This document shows positions 23,349-35,672 of a DNA stretch of 64,000 nt, one piece after another. The notes beneath the pieces are model-generated. The model did not search any database. It was not told the origin of the DNA and saw nothing but the letters and a program-made list of their open reading frames with translations. The position numbers were made by a program, and so were the translations under genes. The first letter of the stretch is position 1, and each line of letters begins with the position of its first letter. This DNA comes from Acholoe squamosa. Its lineage: Eukaryota; Annelida; Polychaeta; Phyllodocida; Polynoidae. The stretch is from the NCBI GenBank assembly GCA_949317995.1, contig OX439045.1, positions 41,373,693 through 41,437,692 on the forward strand, written 5' to 3'.

Positions 23349-23592
23349 GGGTCAATGCGTCCACCTAACTGTGCATTGGCGCCAGGTCACACCACCACAG
23401 CCAATCACGGGGAGGGGAAGCGTTCTGCAGCTTTCTAGGGCAGACCGGACGAAGGGGGTATAACCCTCCCATACATTTATAGTCTAAATCCCGGTCACCG
23501 GTCAAAATGAGCAGTCAGGACCCTAGCTGTCTGGGCAGGCAAGAAGGGTGGGAGGGGAGAGAGAGACCAGTCAGATTCTATACTCAATTTCT
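23349..23592. repeat. Dispersed repeat, copy 2
   Basis: This pairs with 20,985-21,297 in direct orientation, 2.4 kb away. It lacks a segment around 'aaagatggagaccgcgggg' that copy 1 has. Confidence 0.85.
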
Positions 23593-25009
23593 GACGATCC
23601 GGATTCTAGGTAAATGGCGCTTTCAGTATGGATACAAGACAGCAGTTTAATAACTACCAAGTCAGTAACTTTGCATCATATACTGGCCTGGAGGAAGCTA
23701 TTATTTATGTGAAGTGAATAACATTTGGAACTTCCTGTTTACTGACACCTTCCCACACATATTTCCTAATCCCATTCTTCTGATATGCGTAGGACAGGGA
23801 GAAAATTTTGCCCTAGAGCAGTAATCTATTCTATGATTCCCCTCTATCTATATCTTTGCATAACGACGTCCATGATATGAGTCATATCAACTAAAGTAGG
23901 AGGCTTATTAACATAACCAGAAGCAGCGAGACTGATATTCAGTCTGCCTTTGTCATAATTACTCAGACCTATGTAAGCTACTCTGCCCAGAGACTCGAAG
24001 CAATAAATCAGCTATACAGCCAGATATCCGAGCTGAAAGTCCATTTCTTTCTCCTAAATCTAATTAGTGCATATAAAAACTGTGTAAATAGGACATTATA
24101 TAGCTACCGGGCCCTCCTAATATGGTGGTGCATTAGTATGTTATGACATAAATTCCGCTTAAACCTAGTGCAGACACTGCACGAAAGTTATATGTGACAT
24201 AGGATAAGGAGTTTGGGCTCATTAGCTGTAAGGCCAACCACCTTAAGAAAAACAAGTATGCATTCTAAATGGACATTTGAGATAAATTGTGTCTCTCTGA
24301 ATGCTAACTAGATGATTACTACTCCTAAGTGAAGGAGATTGGTGGCGCATTCAAGGGAGCTGAAAGGGACACTATCAATAGGCAGTTGAGCCGCTCACAG
24401 ATTTTCCTAAAGGAGCCCATTACCTCACTTGAATGTGCTCAGGGTGGCAGGGTGGATGAGCAGCTCAGGGTGGACACAATTGCTGTGAGGAACTGGAGAG
24501 GAGCAGGATGGTCTGGCTGAGTTACTCACTAGCAGAGTGAGTATGCACCTAGCAGGAGATCGATATGCTCTACTGGGTCACCGAAGATATGGGGCGCTTG
24601 TTGCAAAATGTTCCCCCATTGATCAATATTTTTGTAACCTGTTGGACCGATGCTTTATTTCTAGGACATCAGAGGTTTGAATGCATTCATGGAATGTCTA
24701 TTCAGCTTTGATACACTTAAGTGTCAGACTTTTACCAGTGTCATAAATAAATAATTTCCATGGGAATCCATACATATAGTGCACATACAGGTAGATGTAC
24801 TTGGACGAACATTTGAAAACAGTTCCCATTACATTATTGTGATTATGCTATAGATCATGCAAAAATGTAATTATTTCCCCTTGGCCAGGACGGCACAAAC
24901 GCTGCAAGTATAATACTCAGAGATGAGCGTTGTCGAGTACTACCTCGTGTAATTTTTGTTGAACTGTGAAAGAATGGCAGAACAACCACAATTCACTGGC
25001 ACCAACCTG
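23593..25009. other. Unannotated stretch
   Basis: About 1.4 kb of AT-rich DNA with no supported gene before the truncated LINE. Confidence 0.45.
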
Positions 25010-26016
25010 GACAACCTGAAGATAAGAGATCCTAGAACTGTTCATGTTCAAGATTTGTATGTAACCACAAAGATGCTACCTGTAGACTTGAGACGTATTT
25101 ATCTGCAGCTAACCATGTGCCACAGATTGGTGTATAGTGGACAGGCTTTGGTTGTACCCACTGTTGGGATGCGGGGTACAGAAGCACCTAAAATTCTGCA
25201 GGCATGTCCCAAACTGACCACACTTGTTAAGGACCCGGTGTATCAAGCGCACTCCCAGTGGAATGCTATTGATCCCCAGATAAGGTGGATAGTGAACAAG
25301 GGTTGTTTTAAGTTGGCAATTAAGAAGAAGCTGGTAAAAATTCTTTTACACCGTCTGGAATCCTTACAACCTAAATCTTATATTGGATGGAAAAAGTGTG
25401 CTATGCAGGGTCTAGCATCTACCCGGGGTCAAACTGAAAGGCTGCCCCCTTGCCTCAGGGAGTTATCTAGTTAGTATGTCACTGGGATGCTGTGTGAGTT
25501 GTGTAGTAGTATAGAAACCTTCTTGTGTGACACCATGCTGTAGCCATCACCCAGTCATGTATATACCCTATGTAATTGTAGTCTTATCCAGTCATACATG
25601 TATAGGTATTGCACCGTAGTAGTAGTAGCAGTAGTAGTAACAGTAGCTTTATCCAGCGATATATGTACTGTGCTGTAGTAGAACTATCATGTTAAAGACA
25701 TAAACTAGTCTATATATCATGCTGTCGTAGTTATTCTCCTAGTCACATCTTTTCAAAGTATTGTGTTCCTACCTCACCTGACAAATACTATGGTAATAGT
25801 CTTGTGTTGATGCCTTGAATCTGTATTGCCTTAATTGAGTGACCTTGTAAGGTTTCTTTTATGCAAGAATATAAATGTATTTGTTTGCCATGGGTGCTGT
25901 GGGGTGAGACCTTACACTCATCCCCCAGGGTTGACATACGGGGAGATCACCAAGATGGTGACTCTGTTCTCATTCCTGGTAATAAAAACGTTTTGAAACT
26001 TGAAACTTGACTTGAA
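25010..26016 (+). mobile_element. 5'-truncated LINE copy (ORF2 C-terminus plus 3' UTR)
   Basis: The open segment to 25,474 encodes a region parallel to the C-terminus of the LINE ORF2 at 58,145-58,642. Shared blocks are DLRR(I/V)(Y/F)LQLTMCHRLV, SGQALV(V/L)P and HSQWNA. It extends past that protein with an unrelated tail, then a 3' UTR holding a GTA-rich microsatellite near 25,615. The 3' end carries aataaaa followed by short repeats of acttgaa, the same terminal pattern as the other copy at 59,461. It lacks the reverse transcriptase and endonuclease and is a typical dead-on-arrival insertion. Confidence 0.85.
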
Positions 26017-26630
26017 GGGTGAGTTCTGACCTCCCCCCCCTCAAGCCCCTATAGGATGCTTGTCGGGGGTAGAGTATGAGTATTCCGGCGGGGAGAGGGC
26101 TAAAACAATTAATACACCGAAGTGGCAAGGGGGCTTCCATAGAATATTAATACGTGGCTTCAGGGGGTGGGGGGGGCATTTATAGAGAAAATATGCGTAT
26201 GTACCTTATGGACGCCCCTGTGCGGCTGTGCCCTACCCTTGGTGCTAATTTGAAACCAGTGCTGATTTGAGACCCCAGCGCTTATATAGCTCGATCTTGC
26301 ACATCATGATTTTATTGGTCCCATTTTGGATGTTTTAGACACGGTAATAGTCTGACACAGAAAACCCCTTCACCTACTATCCTAGTAATGTGGCTAGCTA
26401 GCATCTAGACACATAAGATTGTGACCCCTAATTGAGTCCATTCTTCTATGTTAACAGGAAATAGAAAAGTACAACAAAATATTCATCTTTTACATCATAG
26501 TCCGTAAGACTCAGAATAAGGTTCCCGATGCACGTATTTACAAAACAACATGCTGTAATACAGTTTCTGTGAAATATATGTACAAAGTCCATGGTAATTT
26601 GATAAAGCAGGTAATGAAAAGTGGACATAC
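26017..26630. other. Unannotated stretch
   Basis: G-rich tracts appear near 26,090 and 26,165 and resemble fragments of family C. No gene is seen. Confidence 0.4.
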
Positions 26631-26867
26631 TACCATATTCTCCCGCGTAGAAGACGCACTGCGCGTATAAGACGCACCCCAAACTCAGCAAAGGCATTTT
26701 CGCGTATAAGACGCACCTCTTAGGGCTCAATTTTGTAAATCCAGTACTGTTCTATAGTAAAATTACCCCTCGTATAAGACGCACCCCCAACTTGAAAAAA
26801 TCCTATAAGACCCACCAGGCATTTGTTTGGCGTAGAGGACACGTCTTATACGCGGGAGATTACGGTA
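26631..26867. mobile_element. Family B miniature inverted-repeat element, copy 3
   Basis: The ends are taccatattctcccgcg and cgcgggagattacggta. This is the best-preserved family B copy: the motif cgcgtataagacgcacc occurs three times in one orientation, and the right end carries gcgtagaggacacgtctta. Confidence 0.85.
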
Positions 26868-27047
26868 CTACCGATAGTACCACCGGTGTTAAAGATTTTC
26901 TCTTTGCTATCTCAGTGGGAGTGAGTGAGTAATAGATGTTTAACGCCATTTCGACAGCTAAGGTCATATTCATGGCGAGAACTACATTACACAATTTTAC
27001 AGGAGAATGTGTCAGTGCCTGCACATATGTGCACCACACATATGTGC

Positions 27048-27084
27048 GGGCTTCCCTAGCCTTTTAAGTGGGCTAGGGAAGCCC
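27048..27084. repeat. Perfect 14-bp hairpin
   Basis: gggcttccctagcc (27,048-27,061) and ggctagggaagccc (27,071-27,084) pair perfectly around a 9-nt loop. Just upstream the word cacatatgtgc occurs twice. No T-run follows, so there is no reason to call a terminator. Confidence 0.85.
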
Positions 27085-27595
27085 GGCTATCTCAGTGGGG
27101 AATCCAACTGAAGCTGAATGTAGCATATGTGAGCTACCTATCTTGCTAGTTTCAGACAGCTCAATATCACGCTAATAGCCGAATACCATAAGTGATTCTT
27201 GGAAATGGGCCTTACGCTTACTTTAGCACCCTAATCAAATTACGGACGATACATCTAGTACATTAGACATTAAATTTGTTCTGAAAATGAAAATGCTGTT
27301 ACATAGGCAATGACTTAAGTTTTTATGGAAACATAATGGAAAAGTGACCGATGTAGGGAACCACAGTACATTGTACACTGTAACACGAGCACATAAATTG
27401 CTTAGGGTATTTTCTGAAAGTAACTGTTCCTGGGAGCTTACACTGCCAGCTTTGATGAAAATTGTTTCTCCGAAATCTGAGAATTGAGAATGCTAGTATA
27501 TTAGATTACTTATGAATTACATTATCTTCCTATTTTTATAGCTAGTCTCGATATGAGGTGAGCCACAATGAGAGCCACTGAAGTTCTAACGGCCC

Positions 27596-27891
27596 TACCG
27601 TAATCTCCCACGTATAAGACGCGTCTTATACGGGGGGTTTTAGTTCTCATTGGATTCACAAGGGGAACACCAAGACCTTTCTTTTGATATCTTACATGCC
27701 CCCTTGGTCATAATACGACATAAGGGGGCACAGGAGGGTCCGGGGTGGCCCAAGCTACCCTTAGATTTTTGAATTTTGAAAATTCATCAAGTAGAACCAA
27801 AGTTATGAATTTTTCATTTTTTTGAGAGTTTTCCAAAACTCTAGGTGCGCCTTATAAGTGGGCTGCGCCTTATACGCGGGAGATTACGGTA
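27596..27891. mobile_element. Family A miniature inverted-repeat element, copy 3
   Basis: The ends are taccgtaatctcccacg and cgcgggagattacggta. The interior matches the copies at 376 and 22,121, sharing ctcattggattcacaagggg-like and ttgaattttgaaaattcat segments. Confidence 0.85.
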
Positions 27892-30800
27892 AGTCTAAGT
27901 CATCGGCACAAAAAAGTACATGTAATAGAGAGGACGGTTCGAAAACAGACATTTAGACATAAATCTAATAGATGAATATGTATCCAGAGGGAGGTTTGAC
28001 CCTCTATAAAACAATCTATAAAGAGTGCGTTCTAAGATCTATACAAGAGTTGATCTTTTATGGGCTGTTGATGCATTAATGCTCGCTAGCACTTCATTGG
28101 AGCATCATGCCGACCCTCTGGGAGTTTGTGTATCCTGTAGGGTCGGTATAGCCGAGGCATTGGCGAGTTACTCGCCAGTGCTGCATTCAGGAATCATGAT
28201 GACCAGTGGGCTTAATGCATTAATACATCAGCGGCCCTTTATAAAGGGTTAAAGGGACAAGAAACCCTACTGGACCGGTAGGCCTTCTGTTTCGACACGC
28301 AAACACCTTGTCTTGAGCTTTAGTTGTGCATTATAGCCTCTCTTGGTATGCTACCTGGATTATATTGTTACTGAAAATCATGGCAATGAATGTGTTATGA
28401 GTAATAACAAAATAAAAAAAATACCCTATTGGCTGCATCTGACTTGGAAACGGGGCGGGATACGGGAGTATTGAGATGATGAATATTAAGTACTGAAATT
28501 GTGTCTTAAATATGCGTCAGTATAATCTGTAAGGATAGCGTGGTATTGGAAACTATATGGGCCGGGTGCTTTAAAAGGGTAGTGTGCTTCTTAAGTGGCA
28601 TAAGTTCCTGTTATATTCATAAAGTAATACTCCAGTAGCTCTGTGCCGCCAGGGCTGTCAAATGAAGGTATCTGTATGCAGAGCTTCAGTAATGCAGGCG
28701 TACAACACCATATATCCAGTTACCAGTGCTATACCATTCAGACGATGCAGACTGGTTGTAATACACTGAGTGTCCTATGGACTACCGGGTATGTGCAGTA
28801 TGATATGAGAGACAGCCACCTCTGAAAGGCAGGTCGCCCTAGACTCGCCCACCTACTTGTTTGCTGCCTAAGTCGACCACTGCAGGGCACCTCTTTCGCA
28901 TAGCACATTTTTATACATTAATCGATTTACTCCTTCCGTGTAATTATATGTACATAAGAAAGAACGTCCAAAAGCATAAGTCTATGTCCATTGAAATATA
29001 GCGGTCAACTTTGGGTACGGGTTCCCAAAAAGGTAAAGGGTAAGTGCAACCTACCCTAATAGTAAGGGACCAGCTATAAAGCAGTTGGCTGGCCTGACAG
29101 TACCATTCCTCCAGATAAACTACAACAACACTACTAACCCTAGATATGTACATGTATCTGTCCAATAAAGAGACATTACCCGTGATGTCACCCTATGGTA
29201 ACGTATAGCATCCACACAAGACTTACAACATACATTGATATATCAGATGCTATAAAGTCACTACAGACATAAGCCTCTTTTAGTATATTGATATGAAAGA
29301 CAACTCAGAAAGGGAATAAATTCAACAAAGAACAGTGTAAATGTCTGCAGAACGGATGTTACAAAATGATAGAAGGAATGTCACAGTTGGCTTCGGTTGC
29401 CTGGTTTTGGATACACAGATATATGGAAAGGCTTATATTAAGTCAGGGGCCTGTTACATAATAACGTTACCTCACAGTGTCCTAACATAGGCACCGCATA
29501 TTCACAACAGGGCCTGATAGATTCACATCTGAGACATTATTGATCTGGTAGCGAGTATGGAGGGGACGCGAGTCCTTGTAAGTTGTCGTGACCAACCTTT
29601 TGAATCCCCGTTTTTTTTAATCAAATACCACTAACTTGATGTGCACTATACATACATCAGACATTGAGTGGCCCAGGAAGCGAGTAATTTTCTTTTCTTT
29701 TTAATCCAACATAACGATCTATGTTGACAAGGATTGTGAGAGGGGAAACCTAATACTAATGCATGCATTTTGGAATTTGAATAGCCTACATGTCGCTGTA
29801 TCCCACAATATGGAATTTGCAAAGTCCATATGAACTGATACATACCATATGATGTGCAGTGGTCCTAACTCAAGATTCAATGCTTATTGAGCAGTGAAGA
29901 TGTGAGCATGTGGTATGGTTCCCACCGGGGTGTTTATAGCCAACATCTTACCTTAGGACCTGCTATGCGGGGTTTGTGCCAAGACATGAAAAGCTTTCCT
30001 ACTGTCTCCTACTCCAACGGTTGGGCAAAGGCACCGTCTAAATCTCATCAAATAACCACGTGGGATGAGAGGGCACCGTTCTTATTGTATTCCTACTGGA
30101 ACCCCACTGATAGGACTGGATGCTGTAATTCTGTAGGGTGCAGCCAACACGAGACACAATTACTCCATTTGAACAGTCTACCAGCTTTGAGTCTACCCCA
30201 ATCGTAATACGGTCTGGTTGACACGATCCAGAGACTACACTCCTTGACTTTGGTCGACAATAAGCATCAAGTCTTAGAATCTACGGTCACCTTTTTTTCG
30301 GATGATGACAAAATTGAATGCAGAAGTTGCTGGGTGAAGCAGAAAGCATCATTGGCATCTCTAGAAATCTGTAAAAGCGTGTGAAATTATGCAGTATGCA
30401 CCAAATGGCAATAGCACCGAGTTCAGCAAACTCCAGTATTCAGTCTACATTCTGTGTACAATGTATGTGCAGAAAGAGTGGCTTTACAAGGAGCTAATAC
30501 AGAGGTAAGTTGGCATACAGATGAGAGGGGTGCTGTAACAAAGGTATTTACACAATGGTCATTGGAAGATCGCCTTTTGCTGCCACAGTACTGACTGGTG
30601 TAGTTAGGTACAGGAGATCTGCGACACACGACGAGGGCCACCAGCAGGCCGCTCACGTTAAGACTGGTAGAAGGGCCAGGTCCTGGAGGATGCTACTAAC
30701 ACTGTATTAAGATACCTCCTGGGTGTTAAGTAGTCATGACGGACAGGGGTTTGCACGAAGGGGTGGGGATTATACCGAGTTGCGCTCCATGCAGTTGTTA

Positions 30801-31961
30801 ATTATCCCTGGTTCTTTGCCATGTAAGAGCTCGTTAGGGATAAAGAACTGACCAGAGAATTCTTCAATGCAATACCAATCAGAGGTAATATAATCTTATA
30901 AGACAGACACAACCTTGCATCTTTCCTGCTGTTGCTGAAGTCAGTGCCAAATACAACCACTCTGCGTCCACCACATAGGTGTGTGATATGCATGTGTTAA
31001 TGCCTAGTCCCAATACTAGACCAGCTCACTGCACCTTTAAAGTCTGTGGTAGGGTACAGGAGGCACAGTGCCACACATGCTGCATTCATTAGTACATGTT
31101 AATCCTCATGTATAACGTAGTGTCCCATACACAAACAGCACAGGTTGGTATACACGATACACAGTGCACGCAGCGCTCACATCAGCCGCACCCCTCCTCT
31201 TCTACATAAACCCTTTACTGCACAGTCAATATTTCCCACAGTCAGGCGCTCCAAGGCTGCCAACGTGTCACTGGCTTCTGTGAGGATCCAGTCCGACCCA
31301 ATCCAGCGCCTAGTGATCAGACTGGCCGTACTGCTGAGCTGCTCCCGCCCTCACCACAACACTGTGTGTGGCTGCACAGCCCAGTCACCTCCACGACGGT
31401 GGCGCCACTACCTGTCAGCGTTTCTCTAACGACTCATGCATGTCCAGTGCTGTCCTCAGTTGCCTAGAAAGGTTGTATTCTTAGAGGAGCACATTTAATG
31501 GAAAAATGATGACCCGATATGTTTTGGGCACATGTTTATATTGAAACCTCATTTCCTCCAAGAACGCAGGGTGATAGGGTGAGGGCACTGAAGCTGCCTT
31601 CTATTGAAAGCTTCCAAACGTATATATGTATATCCATGGATTATATTTTTGGAAAATAGATCTACTAAAGGTCTGTGAGGGGATCTCAGAGCGGGAGTAT
31701 CATCCAAAGCGCCACCACAAGCAGATGTTGGCTTTCATAGCTGAATAACACATAGACGTGACTTTTGTTAGCTTTGTCTAGAAGAGGCTCACGCCCATTC
31801 GTCTCCTGGGAGGTGAAAAGGAGACCTCAGAGTCCCCCATCAATCTACTCTCACGATAGGACTGTCACGTGACTACTCACCTAGTGACATCTCAAGGGAA
31901 TTTAGGCTGGGTTCTCAAAAGTTGTCTGGTCACGGATGTTGTCTGGAAGATGGCTGTTGGG
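27892..31961. other. Unannotated stretch, about 4 kb
   Basis: Only short frames of random character are seen. A weak inverted match (tgatgcattaatgc near 28,068 with gcattaatacatca near 28,217) may mark an old element. A GC-richer patch at 31,140-31,430 is open for 94 codons forward, without a recognised domain. Confidence 0.4.
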
Positions 31962-32452
31962 TAGGAGTGTCATTGACATCCAATATATATTGATGATGAA
32001 TATCATCATTTTGGTCTTGATATTTCAAATATATCGATTATTGCTAAATAGAGCAAAATGGCCATGATATGAGCTTTTAACAGGGAAAGAATTTCTTCAT
32101 ATACTCTTATTACTAGGCAAATTAGAGTAATTATATTGCCCTGTAAACAAGATTTACAGAACTATTTGATCTATTGGCAAAATGCAATGACAAACTCAAA
32201 TGAATGATGCATTAATTATAATTTAAAATTTTTGGGCTTGGGTAATTCAAAATATATTTGAATCACAATACATTTTTTATCATAACTTTGGTTCTAAAAG
32301 GAATTTCTGGAAAATTCTCTCAAATTTGGAAAGCCCAAATCCTGTGCATCTATGAGACAAATGACTATTGATATAATGATTTTATCGATGCGATAACCAC
32401 GATTTCGTAAAATCGCGATGTATCGATTTGGTAGGTATCGATGACACTCCTA
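31962..32452. mobile_element. hAT-type non-autonomous element with 8-bp target duplication
   Basis: The element starts taggagtgtcattg and ends tgacactccta, giving matching terminal inverted repeats. It is flanked on both sides by the identical 8-mer ctgttggg (31,954-31,961 and 32,453-32,460). An 8-bp duplication with a TAG..GTG-like end is the signature of the hAT superfamily. The 491-bp interior is AT-rich with runs of tcgat / atcga and has no transposase ORF, so it depends on a transposase encoded elsewhere. Confidence 0.88.
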
Positions 32453-32572
32453 CTGTTGGGTAATAGGAGATTGGTTGGGTACAGTCAATAATAGAATAGT
32501 CTTAGAATAGGATGACGTAGGAATGAGGGTACGTGGTGAGCATGGTGGACTGCTATCCTATTTGCCCCGTAC

Positions 32573-32805
32573 CTAGGGGGTGGTCATTTTTTAACAACAG
32601 GGGAGGGGTGGTGGATTATCATGCTTTTAGGCCCTCCCCCATGGAGGGGTCTGAGACTTCACCCCCACCCCATTTCATTCTATTGTAATGTGCGGTTTGT
32701 TGTTTGTTTTTTCTTTCACTAAGAAGTGGTGAAAAATTGACCCCCCCCCCCCTAAATCCACGACCCACTCCCCTATTTTTAACAAGTGACCACTCCCCTA
32801 TAAAT
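32573..32805. mobile_element. Family C inverted-repeat element
   Basis: The left end is agggggtggtcattttttaa and the right end is ttaacaagtgaccactcccct. The interior has the family's alternating G- or C-rich and A/T tracts, including a run of C near 32,742. Confidence 0.7.
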
Positions 32806-32954
32806 CTGTAATTGAAGATTGGGACAATGATTTTTTTTCTCTTTTGCCTGTGGCGTTACTCTAAGCCAAGGTTGATTTGAGGTTTAAATGTCTGCAATAA
32901 ACCCTATTCCACGTTTTCTTCACAAGCTTTCGATAGGTAGCTAATGAGCATTAA

Positions 32955-33172
32955 GAATATATATATCTGAACTACATACTAGTAGCAACCCCAGTTGGGT
33001 TCGAACTACATGCTAGTAGCAACCCCAGTTGGTCAGCCAACTGGACGCCGGCTGGGTTTGCCGACTGGGGCCCATCGAAATAGGGCACTTGGCATTTGTC
33101 TGGGCCCAGTTGGGCTAGTCCAGACTGGGCCCCAACTGGGCCCCTGTTGGGCCCCATCAGGATTATGAATAT
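32955..33172. repeat. GC-rich segment built on caactggg / cccagttg
   Basis: The phrase catactagtagcaaccccag occurs twice in tandem (about 32,977 and 33,011), followed by many forward and reverse copies of cccagttggg and gggcccca. The style is like the palindromic element at 48,991 (ccaacgttgggcc), but it is not the same sequence. It is probably an inverted-repeat element; its ends are not fixed. Confidence 0.5.
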
Positions 33173-33770
33173 TTTCTAGGCAGCTAAACACAGCACAATG
33201 ATGCTGCTAGGCAACTATTTGTCTTAGCAATGGGGCAATAACACTTTTATTATCTCTGGAGAGTCAATTTAGCGGGGCTAAGTGACATCAGTATTAACAC
33301 AGAATACATTATAAGCTTGTATGTGTACCTATATGCTGGTCAGGGGATGTTGCTAGGCAATATGGCTGTTGCTAGGACAGAAAAGGTCCTAGCAACAAAC
33401 TAACGTGACCATCAAATTCTGAATGTCTGATTTAGTGGGGGTAGGTAACATCAGAGTTATCCTAGAGCACAGTATAATGCTGTAGCATATCATTTCGTGT
33501 GTTGCTAGGCAGTTAAGTATGTAGAATTGATGTTGCTAAGCAACTATTTGTCTAGCAATGGGGCAATGACACTTAAAATATCTATGCAGAGTCAATCTGG
33601 CAGAGTTATATTACATCAGTATTAACATGGAGTGCATTATAGGCTTGTAGTTGTACCTATATGCAGATCAGAGTATGTTGCTATGCAAAATGGCTATTGC
33701 TAGGCAACCACTGGTCCTAGCAATAAACCAAGGTGTCCAACAAATTTCCCAGGTCTGATTTATATATTTA
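33173..33770. repeat. 329-bp tandem repeat, about 1.8 copies
   Basis: gcaactatttgtc begins at 33,211 and again at 33,540. Long parallel segments follow, such as acatcagtattaaca and gtacctatatgc. Within each unit the short motif ttgctaggca recurs several times, in both orientations. Confidence 0.85.
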
Positions 33771-34327
33771 GGCAGCCATTCGGATTTTGTGTGATTACAC
33801 CCCTGGAGGTGAATTGAAAAAATGGCAACATCAAAATTCTTAAACAGCACCTTTTTTTAGGTCAGGTTTAGGTGGGTCAATAAGAATCTACCCCCTGAAA
33901 AAAACTGCACTTACATAAGCCTGTATACTATTATCCAGGCCCTTATAAAAGACAGGTGGTTATTCAAGGTCTATATTTAATGCTTTAAGAGTAATGTCCA
34001 CAACCCTTTATGCTCTTACACCCCCATGCTTATTTAAGACTAGTGCTTATTCAAAACCTTGCACCTAAGTGCATCAATACTATTGTAGTACCAAAGTTCC
34101 GGTATGGCTTCAATCTCGCAACAAGACAAATTCTAGGGAATGGCTCTCTTGCATTTAAGTATTATAGGTCACCATTTTGTGGGGAATACTACGGTACTAT
34201 GCACAGTACCTGCCTACATATTACTACTACAGCAACCAGCAGGCAGAACTAATTTATCCCAAAATCCCTGTGAGCGAGCGACAACTCACAGAAGTGGTTC
34301 AGGTGGGGCCAGTTTGGCATGACGTAT
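33771..34327. other. Unannotated stretch
   Basis: No supported gene. The fragment ctacggtactatgcacagta near 34,190 recalls the ends of families A and B. Confidence 0.4.
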
Positions 34328-34470
34328 TAAGGCGCACCCTGCGCAAACCTGGAGTTTTGATTTGGTCAAAAAGAAATTAAAAATGTCATAATTTTTGTTC
34401 TAAATGAATTTTCAAAATTCAAAAAGCTATATGTAGCTTGGCCCTAGGCCCCTGGACCTCTGATACCGGC
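34328..34470 (-). mobile_element. Family A fragment, reverse orientation
   Basis: Read on the minus strand it matches the right half of family A in reversed order: ggtccaggggcctagggcca, a ctttttgaattttgaaaatt-like stretch, then ggtgcgcctta-like sequence near 34,332. Both termini are missing. Confidence 0.6.
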
Positions 34471-34876
34471 TCTGGCCCTAAGACTATGACTGTCTATGTC
34501 CTATCATGATTAAAGGCAATGGCGTATCCAGGATTGTCTCGAAGGGAGGGGGGGCAAGACTTGGTGAAAGCTGATGAAGTACTGTACAATGTATTGGCCA
34601 AAGCACCGCTAGCCCCCTGTTTGGGGCCCCCTCTACACTCTCCCTTTCCCTCTTTTTTTTCCCCCTCTTTCTCCATTTTTCCCTCTCCTCTTTTTTTTTT
34701 TTTTTGGGTATGACCATTTAATGCATCTCGGCTACCATCTGGAGTATTCCCCCTGGTTACATCTTCTGTCCCCGCTACTGGCCATCTTGTGTTGTGCAAT
34801 CACGTGCCACGGTCACCTGCGCGTGACGAGACTGGCACAGCTAGTCACCATGCACATTGCGCTGAAGACACCAACC
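34471..34876. other. Upstream region of the candidate two-exon gene
   Basis: It contains 'aatggcgtatccaggattgt' with a following G-run, the look of a worn DNA-transposon end, then a long pyrimidine tract (34,630-34,706). Downstream of the tract the frame of the next gene is already open from 34,721; those 52 codons are hydrophobic and could be 5' UTR or an alternative N-terminus. Confidence 0.4.
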
Positions 34877-35672
34877 ATGGCGGACGCGGCAAAGTTCGAC
34901 ACCTTGAGAAAACTAGTGCTGAACATCAGCAGCTTGTGGCCTCCTCAGGCAACAACATCGCCACAGGTAGAAAGCAACATTGAAGCATACCAATCTCCAT
35001 ACCAGGCCGGCAGGTATGATACCATGTGGGCCTGGATTTTGGTTTTCCTGGCGTTGTACCTGGCCCGCGCCTTGGCCGGGAGATGCTGGCGGCACTGGCC
35101 CTACCTGGCCAGGGTAGATGATATCACCGAGATGCCGAAGTTTGTCCTCCAAGTCCACTCGGAGGGCAGGACCTATGACTTTGTTGTCGGCAGGATGATA
35201 TTCGGCAGGAACCTGTGGCCTTTCTCCACTATGGCACCCAAGGTGGCTAAGCCCCGGCTGACCAGCCCCTTCGGCCGCCACCTGGAGGTGGAGTGGAAGG
35301 GGGAGGTGACCTTTGTAATTGCGGGGAGAATCAAGCAAGTTAAATTGGAGCGCTACCCGAGATGCCCTCTGTTCTGGAGGCCCCGACTCTACAAGGCTTT
35401 AACATCCAGCCCCCATGTTTTGACCCTGGTGATCAAGGAAAAGGGACAGCCGGATTTCCAGCTTTCACCATCAGACACTGTTCCAATGCCCCAGCTATCA
35501 CCACCCACGAAATATAGATCCCCCTTATGCCCCAAAATGGAAGTCCCCTCTACCTCTAGGAGTTTAGTGGAACTCACTAAGTTCACCAACCTGGAGCTAC
35601 AACCGGAGTCAGATAAATATTTATTTGACCCCACTACATCGGAGGAAAGGCCTAAAAAGTCATCCCCCAGCG
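34877..35672 (+). CDS. Exon 1 of an unrecognised putative membrane protein gene
   Basis: This open segment has a good initiation context (ccaaccATGg at 34,877) and ends at a strong splice donor, cagcG|GTAAGT, at 35,672/35,673, only ten codons before an in-frame stop. The protein starts MADAAKFDTLRKLVLNISSL. It has one hydrophobic, probably membrane-spanning segment (WAWILVFLALYLARALAG, about 30 residues after residue 20). A well-mixed soluble region follows, with the motifs YDFVVGRMIFGRN and VEWKGEVTFVIAGRI, and then a Ser/Pro-rich linker. I do not recognise the family. The frame is also open upstream to an ATG at 34,721, which would add 52 residues. Codon composition and splice signals make it look like a real gene, either of the host or of an unrecognised mobile element. 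The neighbouring LINE begins 260 bp after exon 2. Confidence 0.55.

Noticed and set aside
27048-27084. Transcription terminator
   Set aside because: The perfect hairpin is not followed by a T-run and no gene ends here.
31145-31429. 94-codon forward frame in a GC-richer patch
   Set aside because: Possible exon, but nothing recognisable and no clear flanking splice sites.
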